Positions 33,350 through 44,911 of a DNA stretch of 64,000 nucleotides are shown here, piece by piece; positions within the stretch are counted from its first letter, which is position 1, and the number at the start of each line of letters is the position of its first letter. The stretch comes from Populus alba (taxonomy: Eukaryota; Streptophyta; Magnoliopsida; Malpighiales; Salicaceae). A program made the position numbers and the translations under genes. The DNA lies in the NCBI RefSeq assembly GCF_005239225.2, contig NC_133286.1, positions 22,520,572 to 22,584,571 on the forward strand, written 5' to 3'. A model generated the notes under the pieces. It was not told the origin of the DNA, made no database searches, and saw only the letters and a program-made list of their open reading frames with translations.

Positions 33350-36300
33350 TCAAACTGAGGGTGGAGGATCAACCCGAAGCTTGAATCTAAAAGCAGTAAA
33401 TGAAGAAGCAGGAAGTGGCTTAGTGAAGACATCGGCAAGTTGATCCTGAGAGGAAATAAAACGAATCTGAATCTCCTTCTTCGCAACTCTATCTCGGACA
33501 AAATGATAATCAATCTCAATATGTTTTGTGCGAGCATGAAATACAGGGTTTGCGGACAAATACGTGGCACCAAGGTTGTCACACCAGATAATAGGGGTAG
33601 AAGCAGTCGGAATCTGAAGATCTGTTAACAAGTACTGAAGCCAGATAACTTCAGCCGTGCCATCGGCTAAGGCTTTGTACTCAGCTTCCGTCGAAGAACG
33701 AGCAACAGTGCGTTACTTACTCGATTTCCACGAAATTGGCGTCTGACCAAAGAACACAAGATAACCACCTGTAGACTTTCTATCCTCAATACTACCTGCC
33801 CAATCTGCATCTGTAAAACCGTGTAAAGCAAAGGAAGAGCTGCAAGTAATATGTAAACCATGTGATGCCGTACCACGGAGATAACGCAAGATGCGTTTCA
33901 CGGCAGCCCAATGGGATTCTGTAGGAGCATGCATAAATTGACAGACCCGGTTAACAGCAAAGCAAATATCCGGGCGTGTGAAAGTGAGATATTGGAGAGC
34001 ACCAACAAGTTGCCGAAAACGAGTAGCATCAGAAAACAATGGATCCGGCATAATGGTGGCTTTGGATGCCGAAATAGGAGTATCAACTGGTTTATAGGAT
34101 AACATACCAGCTCGTGTGAGGATATCAAGTGTATATTTATGTTGACAAAGCATAAGTCCCAGACCAGTACACTGCACTTCAATACCCAAGAAATAATGAA
34201 CATCACCCAAATCCCGAAGTTTAAATTCTGAGCTCAGTAGCTGAATGAGTCGTTGTAGCAGAGTTCCATTATTACCCGTAAGCAGAATATCATCAACATA
34301 AACCAAAAGATAACAAATATCACTACCAACCGAGAAGATAAACAATGAGGTATCCACTTTAGAAGCACGGAAACCAATGGATAATAGAAAATCATTCACA
34401 CGAGTGTACCAAGCCCGCGGAGCCTGTTTTAACCCATATAGAGATTTATGCAATCGACATACATGACCTGGGAGTGCAGAATCAACAAAACCTGGAGGTT
34501 GTTTCATGTAAACCTCTTCATCAAGGACTCCATTTAGAAATGCATTATGAATGTCAAGCTGATGAATTTTCCAACCACTCGAAACTGCAATGGAGAACAC
34601 TAAGCGGACTGTTGCCTGTTTGATAACAGGACTAAAAGTTTCTGAGTAATCAATACCTTCTTGCTGAGTGAAGCCCCTAGCAACCAGGCGCGCCTTATAC
34701 CTCTCAATGCTACCATCAGATCTGCGTTTCATTTTGTAGACCCATCGGCTACCAACAACATTCATGGACGGATGAAATGGCACTAAAGTCCATGTTCTGT
34801 TTGCGCGTAAGGCCTGAATTTCCTCTCGCATAGCATTATGCCACGCCTCATATCTGTTAGCATCAGGAAAAATAAGTGGCTCATGCGAGGGAGGAGAAGT
34901 TACCCGACTGAAGGAAGCAGCAGAGGTGGCTGCCGTGGTGGTGATCAGCGCTGTCTTGGGTTGTCTCGGACGAAGAACCATGGGGTGTTTAGGAGCAGCG
35001 GGACATGGAGTAGCAGCACCTGTACCTGGAATGTGCTGAAGAGGATAAGAGGAGAGATCAACACAAAGTTGCAGACCAGGAGGTGAAGCCGGGGAGGTGC
35101 GGGGTTGTGCCACAACTGAATTCTGCAAGTCAGAACCTGTTCCTGCACAATAATCATTGGAAAGACAAGCACGTGGTGATAGTATGGCTGTGTGGGGTGG
35201 TGAGGTAGGGTCGGCTAAATCAACGGGGAGGGGAGCAAGCTGGGGGGTTGCGGCAAGGGGCAAAGGTGGGTTGTGTGTTTTGCCGAGTTGGGAAGGAAGA
35301 GGCTGAAAACAGGAAGGGGGTTGCAGTGATGGAAGATAGGTAGGTGGAGTGGGAGGAACCGGGGGTGTTGTTACCTGTTCAGAATTTTTAAAAGGAAAGA
35401 CACATTCATGAAAACGAACATGACGGGAGACATAGACACGACCAGACTCTAAATCAAGACACCGATAACAAAGATGAGACGAGCTATAGCCTAAAAACAC
35501 ACAAGGAGAAGACCGAAAATCTAATTTATGAGCATGATATGGACGTAAAAATGGAAAACAAAGACACCCAAAAGTGCGTAGAAAATTATAATCAGGAGTG
35601 CGATGAAACAGACACGCAAAAGGAGATTTATTTTGAAGGACATGAGTAGGCATGCGATTAATAAGATAGACCGAGGATTCCATAGCATAGTTCCAAAAAC
35701 GCAATGGGGCATTACACTGGCCTAAGAGGGTTAGGCCAGTTTCGACAATATGTCTATGACGACGTTCAACTGTGCCATTTTGTTCATGAGTATGAGGACA
35801 AATTAATCGATGATGAATACCAATTGTTTGAAAAAATGTATTTAATTTACGATATTCACCACCCCAATCAGTTTGAACAGATTTAATTTTAAGAGAAAAC
35901 TGGCGCTCAACAAGTGTCTGAAAACGTTGAAACGTGGAAAATACATCAGATTTCACAACAAGTGGATAATACCAGATATATTTAGTGTGCGCATCAACAA
36001 AGATAACAAAATAACGAAAACCATCAGAAGAAAACATTGGAGCAGGGCCCCAAACATCACTAAAAATTAATTCAAGTGGGGTAGAAGTTTTGTGACCCGT
36101 CGGTCATAATGACAAACGGGATGACTTGCCTAATGGACATGCTTGACATTGAGTAAAAGATCGTTTAAACGTACAAATAATTTTATTATCCGAAACTAAC
36201 AAATTTAGTATGCGAGGAGTTGGATGACCTAAACGACGATGCCACAAGTCGGCAGTCGCGGAAATGCAAGGAGACCAAAAAGCTTGAGGAACTGACGTAG

Positions 36301-37048
36301 CCGAGGACTCGGAGAGAACATAAAGACCATCATGACTCCGACCGGAAAGAAGAACTTCCTTGGTGAGAAGATCCTTCACATAAAACACAGAATCGTGAAA
36401 TTCAAAATAAACATGATTATCACGACAGAATTTCTGAACAGAGAACAACAGTTTGGTAATGTGAGGCACACGAAGAACATTAGTTAATGTAAACAAGCGT
36501 TTGGGGGAATATAAAGTAGTATGTCCAACATGGGATATGTCAAGGGCCTTACCATCACCAACATGCAAGAAATCATTACCAAGATAAGGAGCAGAATCAG
36601 TTAGAGTTGCAAGATCAGGCGTCACATGTTGATTCGCGCCGGTGTCGGGAAACCAAGTCGTTGCAGCAGAATCAGTCGCAACAGCAAGGTGAGCAGAGGG
36701 TTGCTGTGTGCTACTGCGAAATTGATAGCATTGAAGAGCTGAATGGCCAGGAGTGGAACATAATTGGCAGCGGACATGTCCAGACCACTGCCCCTGATTT
36801 GGCCGAAAATCTGCAGCAGAGGTGCGCCTGTTCTGCCACTGATTTTGCCTCCAATCTGCAGCGGAGTGACCTCTGTTTGGGGCCTGAAATCGGTTGGTGT
36901 TTGAGCGCCAATTACCTCTAGAACGTCCCCTGTTTCGGCTGTGATTAGTCATGGCATAATAAGCAGAATTCGGAGGTGTTGGCAGCAATGGTGGCTGCTG
37001 CGGCAGAGAAGAAGAAGACAGCAGTGATGAAGAGGATGAACCGACAAC
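33350..37048 (-). pseudogene. Copia polyprotein (gag end, protease, integrase, RT, RNase H)
   Basis: One collinear reading frame broken by two stops. 37048-36104: zinc knuckle CQLCSTPGHSALQC, protease motif DTGANQH, and GAG-pre-integrase (LWHRRLGHP). 36037-33713: integrase core (FVDAHTKYIWYYPL, QTDWGGEY, HEQNGTVERRHRH) and RT (LDIHNAFLNG, YGLKQAPRAW, YVDDILLTG). 33631-33350: RNase H ([23 protein letters not shown]). The stops at 36104-36106 and 33713-33715 are each consistent with a single C-to-T change (CGA and CAA ancestors). Otherwise well preserved, so a fairly young copy. Confidence 0.92.
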
Positions 37049-39774
37049 TGTTGTAACCCATTTTTGGGTCCCCACAAAAATAAATAAAATAAATAGCCAA
37101 AAGAGGCTAGAAAAATAACGGAAGGCAGAAGCACTCAGAAAATGGTTAGAAAATTGGTCAAGGAGTATAAAGATACAAAGATTGGATTTTTGACAGTATT
37201 TTCTTGAAGGATGAGAGCCCTATTGAGAAGGAAATTTTGAATTTTGAGGAGAAGCCCAAATTTGGATGTTTATGGACTTAATTGGATTTTATTTGAATTT
37301 ATAAAGGATTTGATTGCAAGAAAAAATTGATTTTTAAGTCAATTTGGGCTTTAATTAGAAGAAATTAAAGTTCTGGGGCCAAATTATGATTTTTAGGAAT
37401 TTATTAAGTCAAATCAGGGGCTTAATTGCATAAATATTGAAGTTTAAGGGCCAATTATGGACTTAATTGAGAAAAACCGAAACCAGGGACCAATTTGGAA
37501 AATGTGCCTTAATTTACTGTTCACTTTCTTCCTCAAAACGCTGCCTGAGTGGCTGCTTTCCAGGTGAGTTTTCCGGCTCGTGTGGCCTCCAAATCCGACA
37601 AACCTTACACCAACATGTTCACATGCAACCCCTTTATCCCGGAGAATGGTCCGGTCGGGTCGAAAAAGTATGAAACGGCTCCGTTGAGTGGCTCAAAGTG
37701 GCCACCTCGGGCAGTTCGCAGCCTTGAGCTGCCAAATTTGGCAGCTCGAGGTGCACACTTTGAGCCAACGATTGAGATGCTTCCCAGCTGAATCAAGGGC
37801 TGAAAGTTTTCCCCAACGTATACAAGTTTGCCCTCTTCCACTTCCTATAAATAGAACCTCTTTTGAAGACCTATAGGGGGGAAAAAGAACACACAAAGTC
37901 GGACGAAAATCAGCCATTACTGCCCAGTTTTCCTGCAACCAGCCTCTTTTTCTCTTTCCCTCTCCGCCGTTGGCCCTCATCAACCACCACCATCATCACT
38001 CGTTTTCTCACCGACATCTCCACCTCAAGAAGCCACTAAAACGTCACACACGGTGGTTGCATCATCTTCTCCCCAGACGTAGCAGCACCATTGAAGAAAA
38101 GGCAGCAACTCGCGCCTCTGCTGCGAGAAGAAGAAGAACAAAGCCATCACCGCCAGCTACCACTATCTTCCTAGTCGACAACAGCACAGTTGGGAGCAGA
38201 AGGAGAAAAGGGAAGCAGAGGAGAACATAGCTGAAGAGGAACGCAGAGAAGAAAAGGAAGAAGGGTTGAACACCGCACTCCACAGTCATCGACCACCGTC
38301 CAAGTCACTCCCCGGCCACCACTACCAGCGCCTCCACAAAGCTGCCATAGAGAGGGAAGAACATTGCTGACTGAGGGAAACCAAGAGAAGAAGCAACGCC
38401 TCTGTAAAGGGGAAGAAGAAGAGAAAACAGCTGCTGTCATCGAGCTTCCCAACCACTGCCACCGTCAGAACCATCGTGAGCCCCCATTGGCTTCCTGTCC
38501 ACCGCCACCAGCATCACTGGGAGTGTTCGCCATCGTCTTCAACATCATTTCTGCCACCAGGTTTGCACCCCCTTCGTCGCTGTGCATGCACCATTTCCTT
38601 GCATTTCACTGTTGAAGTGAAATATAATTCACTTGAACAGTGAAATGTTAATTCACTGTTCACATCACATATAATTCACGTGAACAGTGAAATGCTATTT
38701 CACTATTCACATCATATTTATTTCACTGTTCACATGAGGCCTGCTGGTTCAGCCCAGCCATGTGGGCCCCGCTGGGTCAGCCCTAAAAAAAAATTAAAAA
38801 ATAAAAATTCTTCAAAAAAAATTATTTCAAAGAATTTGTGATTTTTCTGTAATTTTATTATTGTATTTTGGGTCAATACCGGTTTGTATTTTTATATTGT
38901 AAAGATACAAATTCGGTATTAAAATACCCAGTTTTCGTCAAAAAAAATGTTTACTAAAAAAAATGTTTTGTTTTCATGCATACGGTCAATACACTAACAT
39001 GTTTTGAATGTTCTTTTTATATATAAAAAAAAATATTGGAAGTTTTGAAAATGTGTTTTCACATGGATTTCTTAAAACACAAATCATTTTTCTTGCATTT
39101 GTGGATTTTTACAACCTGTTTGTAAAACTCCAAAGGGTATTGGCCAATATTCCAAAAACTATAAAAATCTTATTTTGGGAGGAGAAGTTGTGGTTATTGT
39201 TCACCGCTAATGTTTGGATGAAGAAATCCTTAAAAGGACGAACATCCAAAATATTATCGGGAGTAATAAATCAACGCACATGTTTGAAAGAAGCTTTGGT
39301 TGCGATCGAGAACATTTCAAAATTTTAATTTTTTTTCTCCACGGTTTACGAGTCGTGAAAAGTATAAAATTGTTTTTTATGTAACTGTGAAATTTTCTTC
39401 GTTTTTTTTTTCTTCTTTTCCTTGCGATTTACGAGTCACCGACTTTTGAAATACTAAAGGAAAAATGAGCTTTTATAGCACATGGAATCTCCTTAGATTT
39501 CTATCCAAAATAAATTGACGGGTTTAGAAGACACCAACACCATAGACTATGGAGCAAACCAAACACCAAGCAGCTTACCTTAGGTAGGGCGTATTAGGGG
39601 TGCTGGTACCTTCCCTTTACGCAACCAGTCCCTTGCCTTAGAATCTCTGAAAGACCAGTTAGGGTTCCTAGTGACCAAATACTAGGTGGCGACTCCAAAG
39701 AACCAAATCCTTAGAACACAACGAAAATCGCCAGCCGATGTCGTGCCTTTATAATTTTTTGTGGGGGTGTGACA
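37049..39774 (+). repeat. Gypsy LTR 1
   Basis: Starts TGTTGTAACCC and ends GTGTGACA. Contains a TATA-like CTATAAATAG near 37846 and a cluster of TTCACTGTTCAC palindromes. Nearly identical to LTR2 apart from many 1-2 bp homopolymer indels. Open frames inside it (His/Arg-rich) look like chance readings. Confidence 0.92.
38605..38735. repeat. Palindromic TTCACTGTTCAC cluster in LTR 1
   Basis: Alternating TTCACTGTTCAC, GTGAACAGTGAA and AATTCACGTGAAC motifs form several overlapping inverted repeats. The same cluster is at about 46474-46605 in LTR2. Confidence 0.75.
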
Positions 39775-39777
39775 GAA

Positions 39778-39796
39778 TGGCGACTCCACTAGGGAC
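39778..39796 (+). other. Gypsy primer-binding site
   Basis: TGGCGACTCCACTAGGGAC begins three bases after the LTR. The second copy at 47646 reads TGGCGACTCCACTGGGAC. Confidence 0.7.
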
Positions 39797-40540
39797 CCTT
39801 GGACTAAGCTTGATTTTTTGTTTGTTTAGGCTATGTGTTATTGGTTTTTGTTTTCTTACGATGCTTTGTTTAAAAGCTTTAGCATACATCTTTACATTCT
39901 ATCGTACATGGCATGGTCATGCATCACTTTATTATTGTTATTATATTATGAGGGCACACACCTGTAACTTTAAGGTTAAGTGGGGGACTAGCAGCTTGCC
40001 TTATGACTTGAGTCAAGGTTTAAGTTTGTGTAAACCCCAACTCTTTGCTGAGTGTTTAGACTGATTGTGATTGGTACACGTGCCATCCCACTATCTGCTG
40101 GACCTCCATATCGCCTTTACGAGGGTGATCACTGGAACAGCAAGAGACCCTTTTTAGAGACCCAGTAGTAAACCTACCCAATGTCTCACATAAAGGAACT
40201 AGAGCCTATCCTTAGGATGTATGCTCCATAATATCTTTTTGCATCCATAAAGGGAGAGATGTTCTAGAATTGGGAGACCCAAGAAGCTCCATTTGGTGAT
40301 TTAATCAACAATGCTTGTTTGATCATGATATTATGTTGTTTTCCTTTTTCAACTTTTTAAATCGAGGTTCCAAATGCCTTTTCAAAAGTCCATCTTGGTG
40401 TTTTTACACATCATTTTTCTTTTCAAAACGAATCTTCCATAACTACACCTACACTTTACACTGAGAATGAATGGCCAGACTTAGGGGTAGAAGAGGAAGA
40501 ATGGTAGGAAAATAACATTAGGGGATTCACAAAAACGAAC
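39797..40540. other. Gypsy leader, gag region absent
   Basis: No gag or protease similarity is seen. The pol remnant begins soon after, so a large part of the element is deleted. Confidence 0.5.
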
Positions 40541-40554
40541 AACATGAACAAGCT

Positions 40555-41060
40555 TGGAAACCCGCTACAAGGTCATGCCGTTTGGGTTAAAGAACGTTGG
40601 GGGCACCTACCAAAGTGCTATGGTAACTTTATTTCACAACATGATGCAAAAAGAGATTAAAGTATACGTGGATGACATGACCTAGAGAGGGAGAGAATCA
40701 TGTCCAAATATTGAAGGAATTAGTTGAAAGACTAAGAAAGTACAAGTTGAGGCTTAACCATGCAAGGTGTTCATTCGGGGTGAAATCTAGGAAGTTTTTG
40801 GAATTTTTGATGAGTGACAAAGGGATAGAAGTGGACCCTGATTAAGTAAAGGCTATTCAACCTATGCCAACTCCCAAGACTAAGAAGGATGTAAGGAGGT
40901 TCTTGGGAAGTTTGAATTACATTGCTCAATTTATATCCCAATTAACCACGACTTATGACCTCATCTTCAAATTGTTAAGGAGAAAGAATCTTGGAATTTG
41001 GAATAAGAATGTGAAGAAGCTTTCACGAAAATCAAGCAATACCTACTGAATCCACCCCTA
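40555..41060 (+). pseudogene. Gypsy reverse transcriptase remnant
   Basis: Broken frames carry YKVMPFGLKNVGGTYQ, the active-site motif YVDDM at about 40663-40677, LRLNHARCSFGV, and the connection region TKKDVRRFLGSLNYIAQF (open at 40864-41049). Stop codons such as the TAG right after YVDDMT disable it. The same stops occur in the second copy near 48.5 kb. Confidence 0.85.
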
Positions 41061-41089
41061 TCTATCGAGTTGAATTGAAAAATGGCAAG

Positions 41090-41520
41090 TTCTACTAGCT
41101 GAGTACAACATAGTATATATGACAAGGAAAGCCATGAATGTCATCGCCAATCACCTAGCTGACCATGTTGTGAAAGTTTATGGGCTGTTAAGATTTAATT
41201 TTTTGGATAAAAATATGCTTTCAGTCGAGTAAGGGAAATCAGATTGTTGGATTATGTACTTTGAGGGTGTTGTGGTAATAGAGTGGGGGCAGTGCTAATC
41301 TTTCCTAATAAGAAACAGTATCCAGTTTTAGTTAAGTCGCAATTTGGGTACACTAACAACACAACTGAGTTTGAAGCTTGCATTTTAGAGGTTGCATTAG
41401 AGCTAAACATCAGAAAGATAGATGTGTATTGGAGACTCGATTTTGATTATTTGTCAAGTGAAAGGACAAGGGCAAACCAAGGACGAGAAGTTGAGACCTT
41501 GCCAAGAATACTTGTCTAGA
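41090..41520 (+). pseudogene. Gypsy RNase H-like remnant (probable extra aRNH)
   Basis: The open stretch 41283-41519 reads GAVLIFPNKKQYPVLVKSQF, then NNTTEFEACILEVALELNI, matching the second RNase H typical of Tat/Ogre pol (TNNxAEYEAxIxGL-type motif). It lies between the RT remnant and integrase. Confidence 0.7.
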
Positions 41521-41639
41521 TGGGCTAGAGAATTTGAGGAAATAAAGTTCACTCATCTAGGAAGGGAATGAAACCATTTTGATGTTTTGGTCACGCCAGC
41601 TTCTATGGTTAGAATAGACTTTGGGCACAAGGTACAACC

Positions 41640-42410
41640 AATACACATTGATATAAGAAATAACTTAGCTCACTGTTGCTCAGTTTGAAAGAGAAATAGA
41701 TGGAAACCCTTGGTACTATGATATCAAGAATTTCATCCAAAACCATACATATCCCGTGGGGGCATCCAAAAATCAACAAGAAGACGTTGAGGAGGTTGGC
41801 AATGGATTTCTATCTTGATGGGGAAACTTTGTATAAGAAATCATTTGACGAAACTTTGTTGAGATGTTTTCGATGACATGAAAAAAAGTGGTGAAGAAAT
41901 TTATGGAAAGATATTTGATCCATCGATATGGTCCACTAGAAAAATTAATAATGCCAGAACTTCAATAGCAAGATGATAATAGAACTTTGCGCTAAATGAA
42001 AAAATCAAGTATGCCAATTCCTCGCCATACAAGCCAAAGATGAATAGTGCGGTAGAAGCTTCTAACAAAAATATCAAGAAGATTATTTAGAAAATGGTAT
42101 TCACTTACAAGGATTGGTATGAGATGTTGTCATTTGCCCTTCACACGTACCCCACTGCAATCTGAACCTCAATAAGAGTCACCCTGTATACGTTGGTATA
42201 TGAAATGGAGGCGGTAATACCTTTAGAAGTTGAAATCCCCTCATTAAGAGTATTGATAGACTTTGAGCTAGAAGAGTTAGAATGGGACAAGGTTAAATGT
42301 GAACAGTTGAATCTGATAAGTGAAAAGAGGATAGCCGCAATCTGTCATCATCAATTTTATCAAAGAAGGATGGCCAAATCATACAACAAGAGGATTCGAC
42401 CTTAAGGGTC
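41640..42410 (+). pseudogene. Gypsy integrase remnant
   Basis: Pieces in several frames: DFYLDGETLYKKSFD, NSAVEASNKNIKKI, LSFALHTYPTAI, and the C-terminal MEAVIPLEVEIPSLRVL segment (open at 42193-42405). Heavily degraded. Confidence 0.75.
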
Positions 42411-43310
42411 CCACGAAGGAGATCTTATATTGAAGAAAATGTTGTCTTTTACCAGGAGAAGGTCAGAGTAAATGGACGCCAAACAATGAGGGCCCTTTAG
42501 TGGTACAAAAAGCATTTTTGGGAGAAGCTTTAATTGTTATCTAGAATGGATGGAGAAGATCTATTTAGGCCCGTGAATTCTGACTCTATAAGGAAATATT
42601 ACGCTTGATGTATTTCGTAATTTCCCAATCAACAAAATTAAAGTCTGACCATGAATTCTCTTTGTAAAGAGCCTTTTTTATATATATATATAAAACATAT
42701 GATCTCATAGCATTTGAAATCTTTTACTTAAAAGAACTTTTTACACATGACTAAAGAGATGACTCCATCAATTGGAGAGCACCAAATCAGATCTTCTTGA
42801 CATATAGTTGCACTCCACACTAGGGGGCAATAAAAGATTATTTCCTGAAAGGTTTTACATGTTTTCAAAACGGGATGAGGGCCCGTAGATTTGAAAAAGA
42901 TAAAGCATTTAAACAAAAGCATGACAAAGAGGCAAGGACAAGTCATAAATTTGGAGAAAAAAGGGGCTACTTGTAAAAAAGTCGAAGACTTCTTCCCCAA
43001 GATATGATAGGAGGCAACACGAGAGATGAATCCAGCATACGATTTCAAAAGCAAGCTCATGTTGAGAGGCAGTCTCACGAACAAGAAGATGAGGATGGGG
43101 CCTATGTTTCAAAACCAGGTACGAATGCATGCATTGCATCTAATCATAAATCATTGCATGTATGTTTTTTTGGATCGTTACAGGAGGAGATCTTAGTGCA
43201 TTCCAACAAGATTATGGACGAAGAAAGAATCATTGAGTTGATTCTAGAACAACAAGAAGAGAAGATAAGGATTCTCAAACCCTGCCAGCAGGAAAAACGA
43301 CATCGATAGC
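42411..43310. other. Gypsy 3' non-coding region
   Basis: No supported gene. Leads into the hairpin arrays. Confidence 0.4.
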
Positions 43311-43321
43311 ATTCGGTAAAA

Positions 43322-44090
43322 AGGAATCGCCAGATGGGATTCCAAGTTGTTTGAGATCGCCATAAGGGATCTTGTATTTTGATATTCATCAGCGGAGGTC
43401 GCCAGAAGGGACCTCAAATTTCAGCTTTTGTTAAAAGGAATCGCCAGATGGGATTCCAAGTTGGTTGAGATCGCCAGAAGGATCTCGTATTTCGATGAAG
43501 GTTGCCAGAAGGGACCTCATATTTCATGTTTGAATAAATGGAATTGCCAGATGGGATTCCAAGTTGATGGAGATCGCCAGAAGGGATCTCGCATTTCACT
43601 ATTTGGAGGTCGCCAGATGGGACCTCATATTTCAGCTTTGAATAAAAGGAATCGCCAGAGGGGATTCCAAGTTGATGGAGATCGTCAGAAGGGATCTCGT
43701 ATTTCACTATTTTGGGGGTCGCCAGATGGGACCTCATATTCCATGTTTGTTAAAAGGAATCGCCAGATGGGATTCCAAGATGATTAAAGGAGATCGCCAG
43801 AAGGGATCTCGTGTTTCACTATTTGGAGGTCGCTAGATGGGGCCTCGTATTTCATGTTGGTTAAAAAAGGAATCGCCAGATGGGATTCCAAGTTGGTTAA
43901 AGGAGATCGCCAGAAGGGATCTCATATTTCGATATTCATCCAAGGAGGTCGCTAGAAGGGACCTCATATTTCAGCTTTGAATAAAAGGAATCGCCAGATG
44001 GGATTCCAAGTTAAAGGAGATCGCTAGATGGGATCTCATACTTCGACATTCATCAAGGAAGGTCGCCAGAAGGGACCTCATATTGAAACC
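43322..44090 (+). repeat. Tandem hairpin array, seven triplets (types A, B, C)
   Basis: A repeat of about 105-115 bp, each made of three short hairpins sharing the loop GCCAGAAGG or GCCAGATGG but with different 6-bp stems: type A GGAATC/GATTCC, type B GAGATC/GATCTC, type C GAGGTC/GACCTC. Spacers vary. I count seven A-B-C triplets by eye. Most deviations keep pairing through G-T wobble; two type C stems have a mismatch at the outer pair (near 43498 and 44050). Confidence 0.9.
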
Positions 44091-44140
44091 ATTTCTTAGA
44101 AAAGCATTGAAGTTTACTAAGAATTCTTCCCCCTGGGTAG

Positions 44141-44531
44141 GTCACCCATACAATGAGACCATTATTTTTCTGAGTAGGTCACCCATACAATGAGACCATT
44201 ATTTTCTTGGGTCGGTCACCCATACAATGAGACCATCAATTTTCTAGGGTTTGTCACCCGTACAATGAGACCAGCACTAGGGTTCGTCACCCGTACAATG
44301 AGACCAGCACTAGGGTTCGTCACCCGTACAATGAGACCAGCATTTTTCTTGGGTCGGTCACCCATACAATGAGACCAGCATTTTTCTTGGGTTTGTCACC
44401 CATACAATGAGACCAGCATTTTTCTGGGTAGGTCACCCATACAATGAGACCATTCTTCATTTTTTTTCTGGGTAGGTCACCCATACAATGAGACCATTTT
44501 TTCTTGGGTAGGTCACCCATACAATGAGACC
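44141..44531 (+). repeat. Tandem repeat of eleven GGTCACCCATACAATGAGACC units
   Basis: About 11 units, 33-50 bp apart, of a core that is itself a GGTC/GACC hairpin; some units read TTGTC or TCGTC at the first stem, weakening it. Inserted within the A-B-C hairpin array. Confidence 0.9.
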
Positions 44532-44562
44532 ATTACGTATTTTTGTATTTGGTTGTGAGTAA

Positions 44563-44745
44563 AGGAATCGCCAGATGAGATTCCAAGTTGATTGAGATCG
44601 CCAGAAGGGATCTCGCATTTCGATATTGTTCAAAGGAGGTCGCCAGAAGGGACTTCATATTTTAGCCTTGGTTAAGAAGAATCGCCAGATGGGATTCTAA
44701 GTTTTTGGGGTTAAAGGAGATCGCCAGAAGGGATCTCGAGATGAC
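44563..44745 (+). repeat. Tandem hairpin array, continuation
   Basis: One more A-B-C triplet and a final A-B pair. The last A stem (44678-44698) is AGAATC/GATTCT, a compensated change relative to GGAATC/GATTCC. Confidence 0.88.
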
Positions 44746-44897
44746 TAAATTTTGATCATAGTTTTTGGGTTGAGGAGGATTGCTATAAAGACAAAGTTTC
44801 AGAGCGATCAAGCTCCAACCAGATCAGTTTCGGGAGTTCAGTTTTCGTTTATCTTTATAAATCTCACTGCGCAAAACCTCTGCTCCGTAAGCTTTAT

Positions 44898-44911
44898 AAA
44901 GAGGGGGCATC
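44898..44911 (+). other. Gypsy polypurine tract
   Basis: AAAGAGGGGGCATC directly precedes the TGTTG start of LTR2. Confidence 0.8.

Larger units (their letters stand above)
33202..37048 (-). mobile_element. Copia retrotransposon 2, interrupted on its 5' side by Gypsy
   Basis: A short 3' LTR (about 141 bp), a purine tract and nearly complete pol on the minus strand, up to position 37048. There the gag region is cut exactly at the TGTTGTAACCC start of a Gypsy LTR. The 5' LTR and most of gag are not in the window and may lie in or beyond the gap. Confidence 0.85.

Noticed and set aside
37970..38452. His/Arg/Ser-rich open frames in the Gypsy LTR
   Set aside because: They lie inside the LTR, are not preserved in the second LTR because of indels, and show no protein family motif.
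43428..43787. 119-codon frame with repeated RQMGFQVDGDRQKGSRIS-like units
   Set aside because: It is a chance reading through the tandem hairpin array; the unit length is not a constant multiple of three.
44190..44372. Frame with repeated GFVTRTMRPA units, possibly a repeat peptide
   Set aside because: It is a translation of the GGTCACCCATACAATGAGACC tandem repeat over only a few regular units and has no start context.
43322..44745. CRISPR array
   Set aside because: The repeats are not separated by unique constant-length spacers, there are no cas genes, and the context is a plant retrotransposon.
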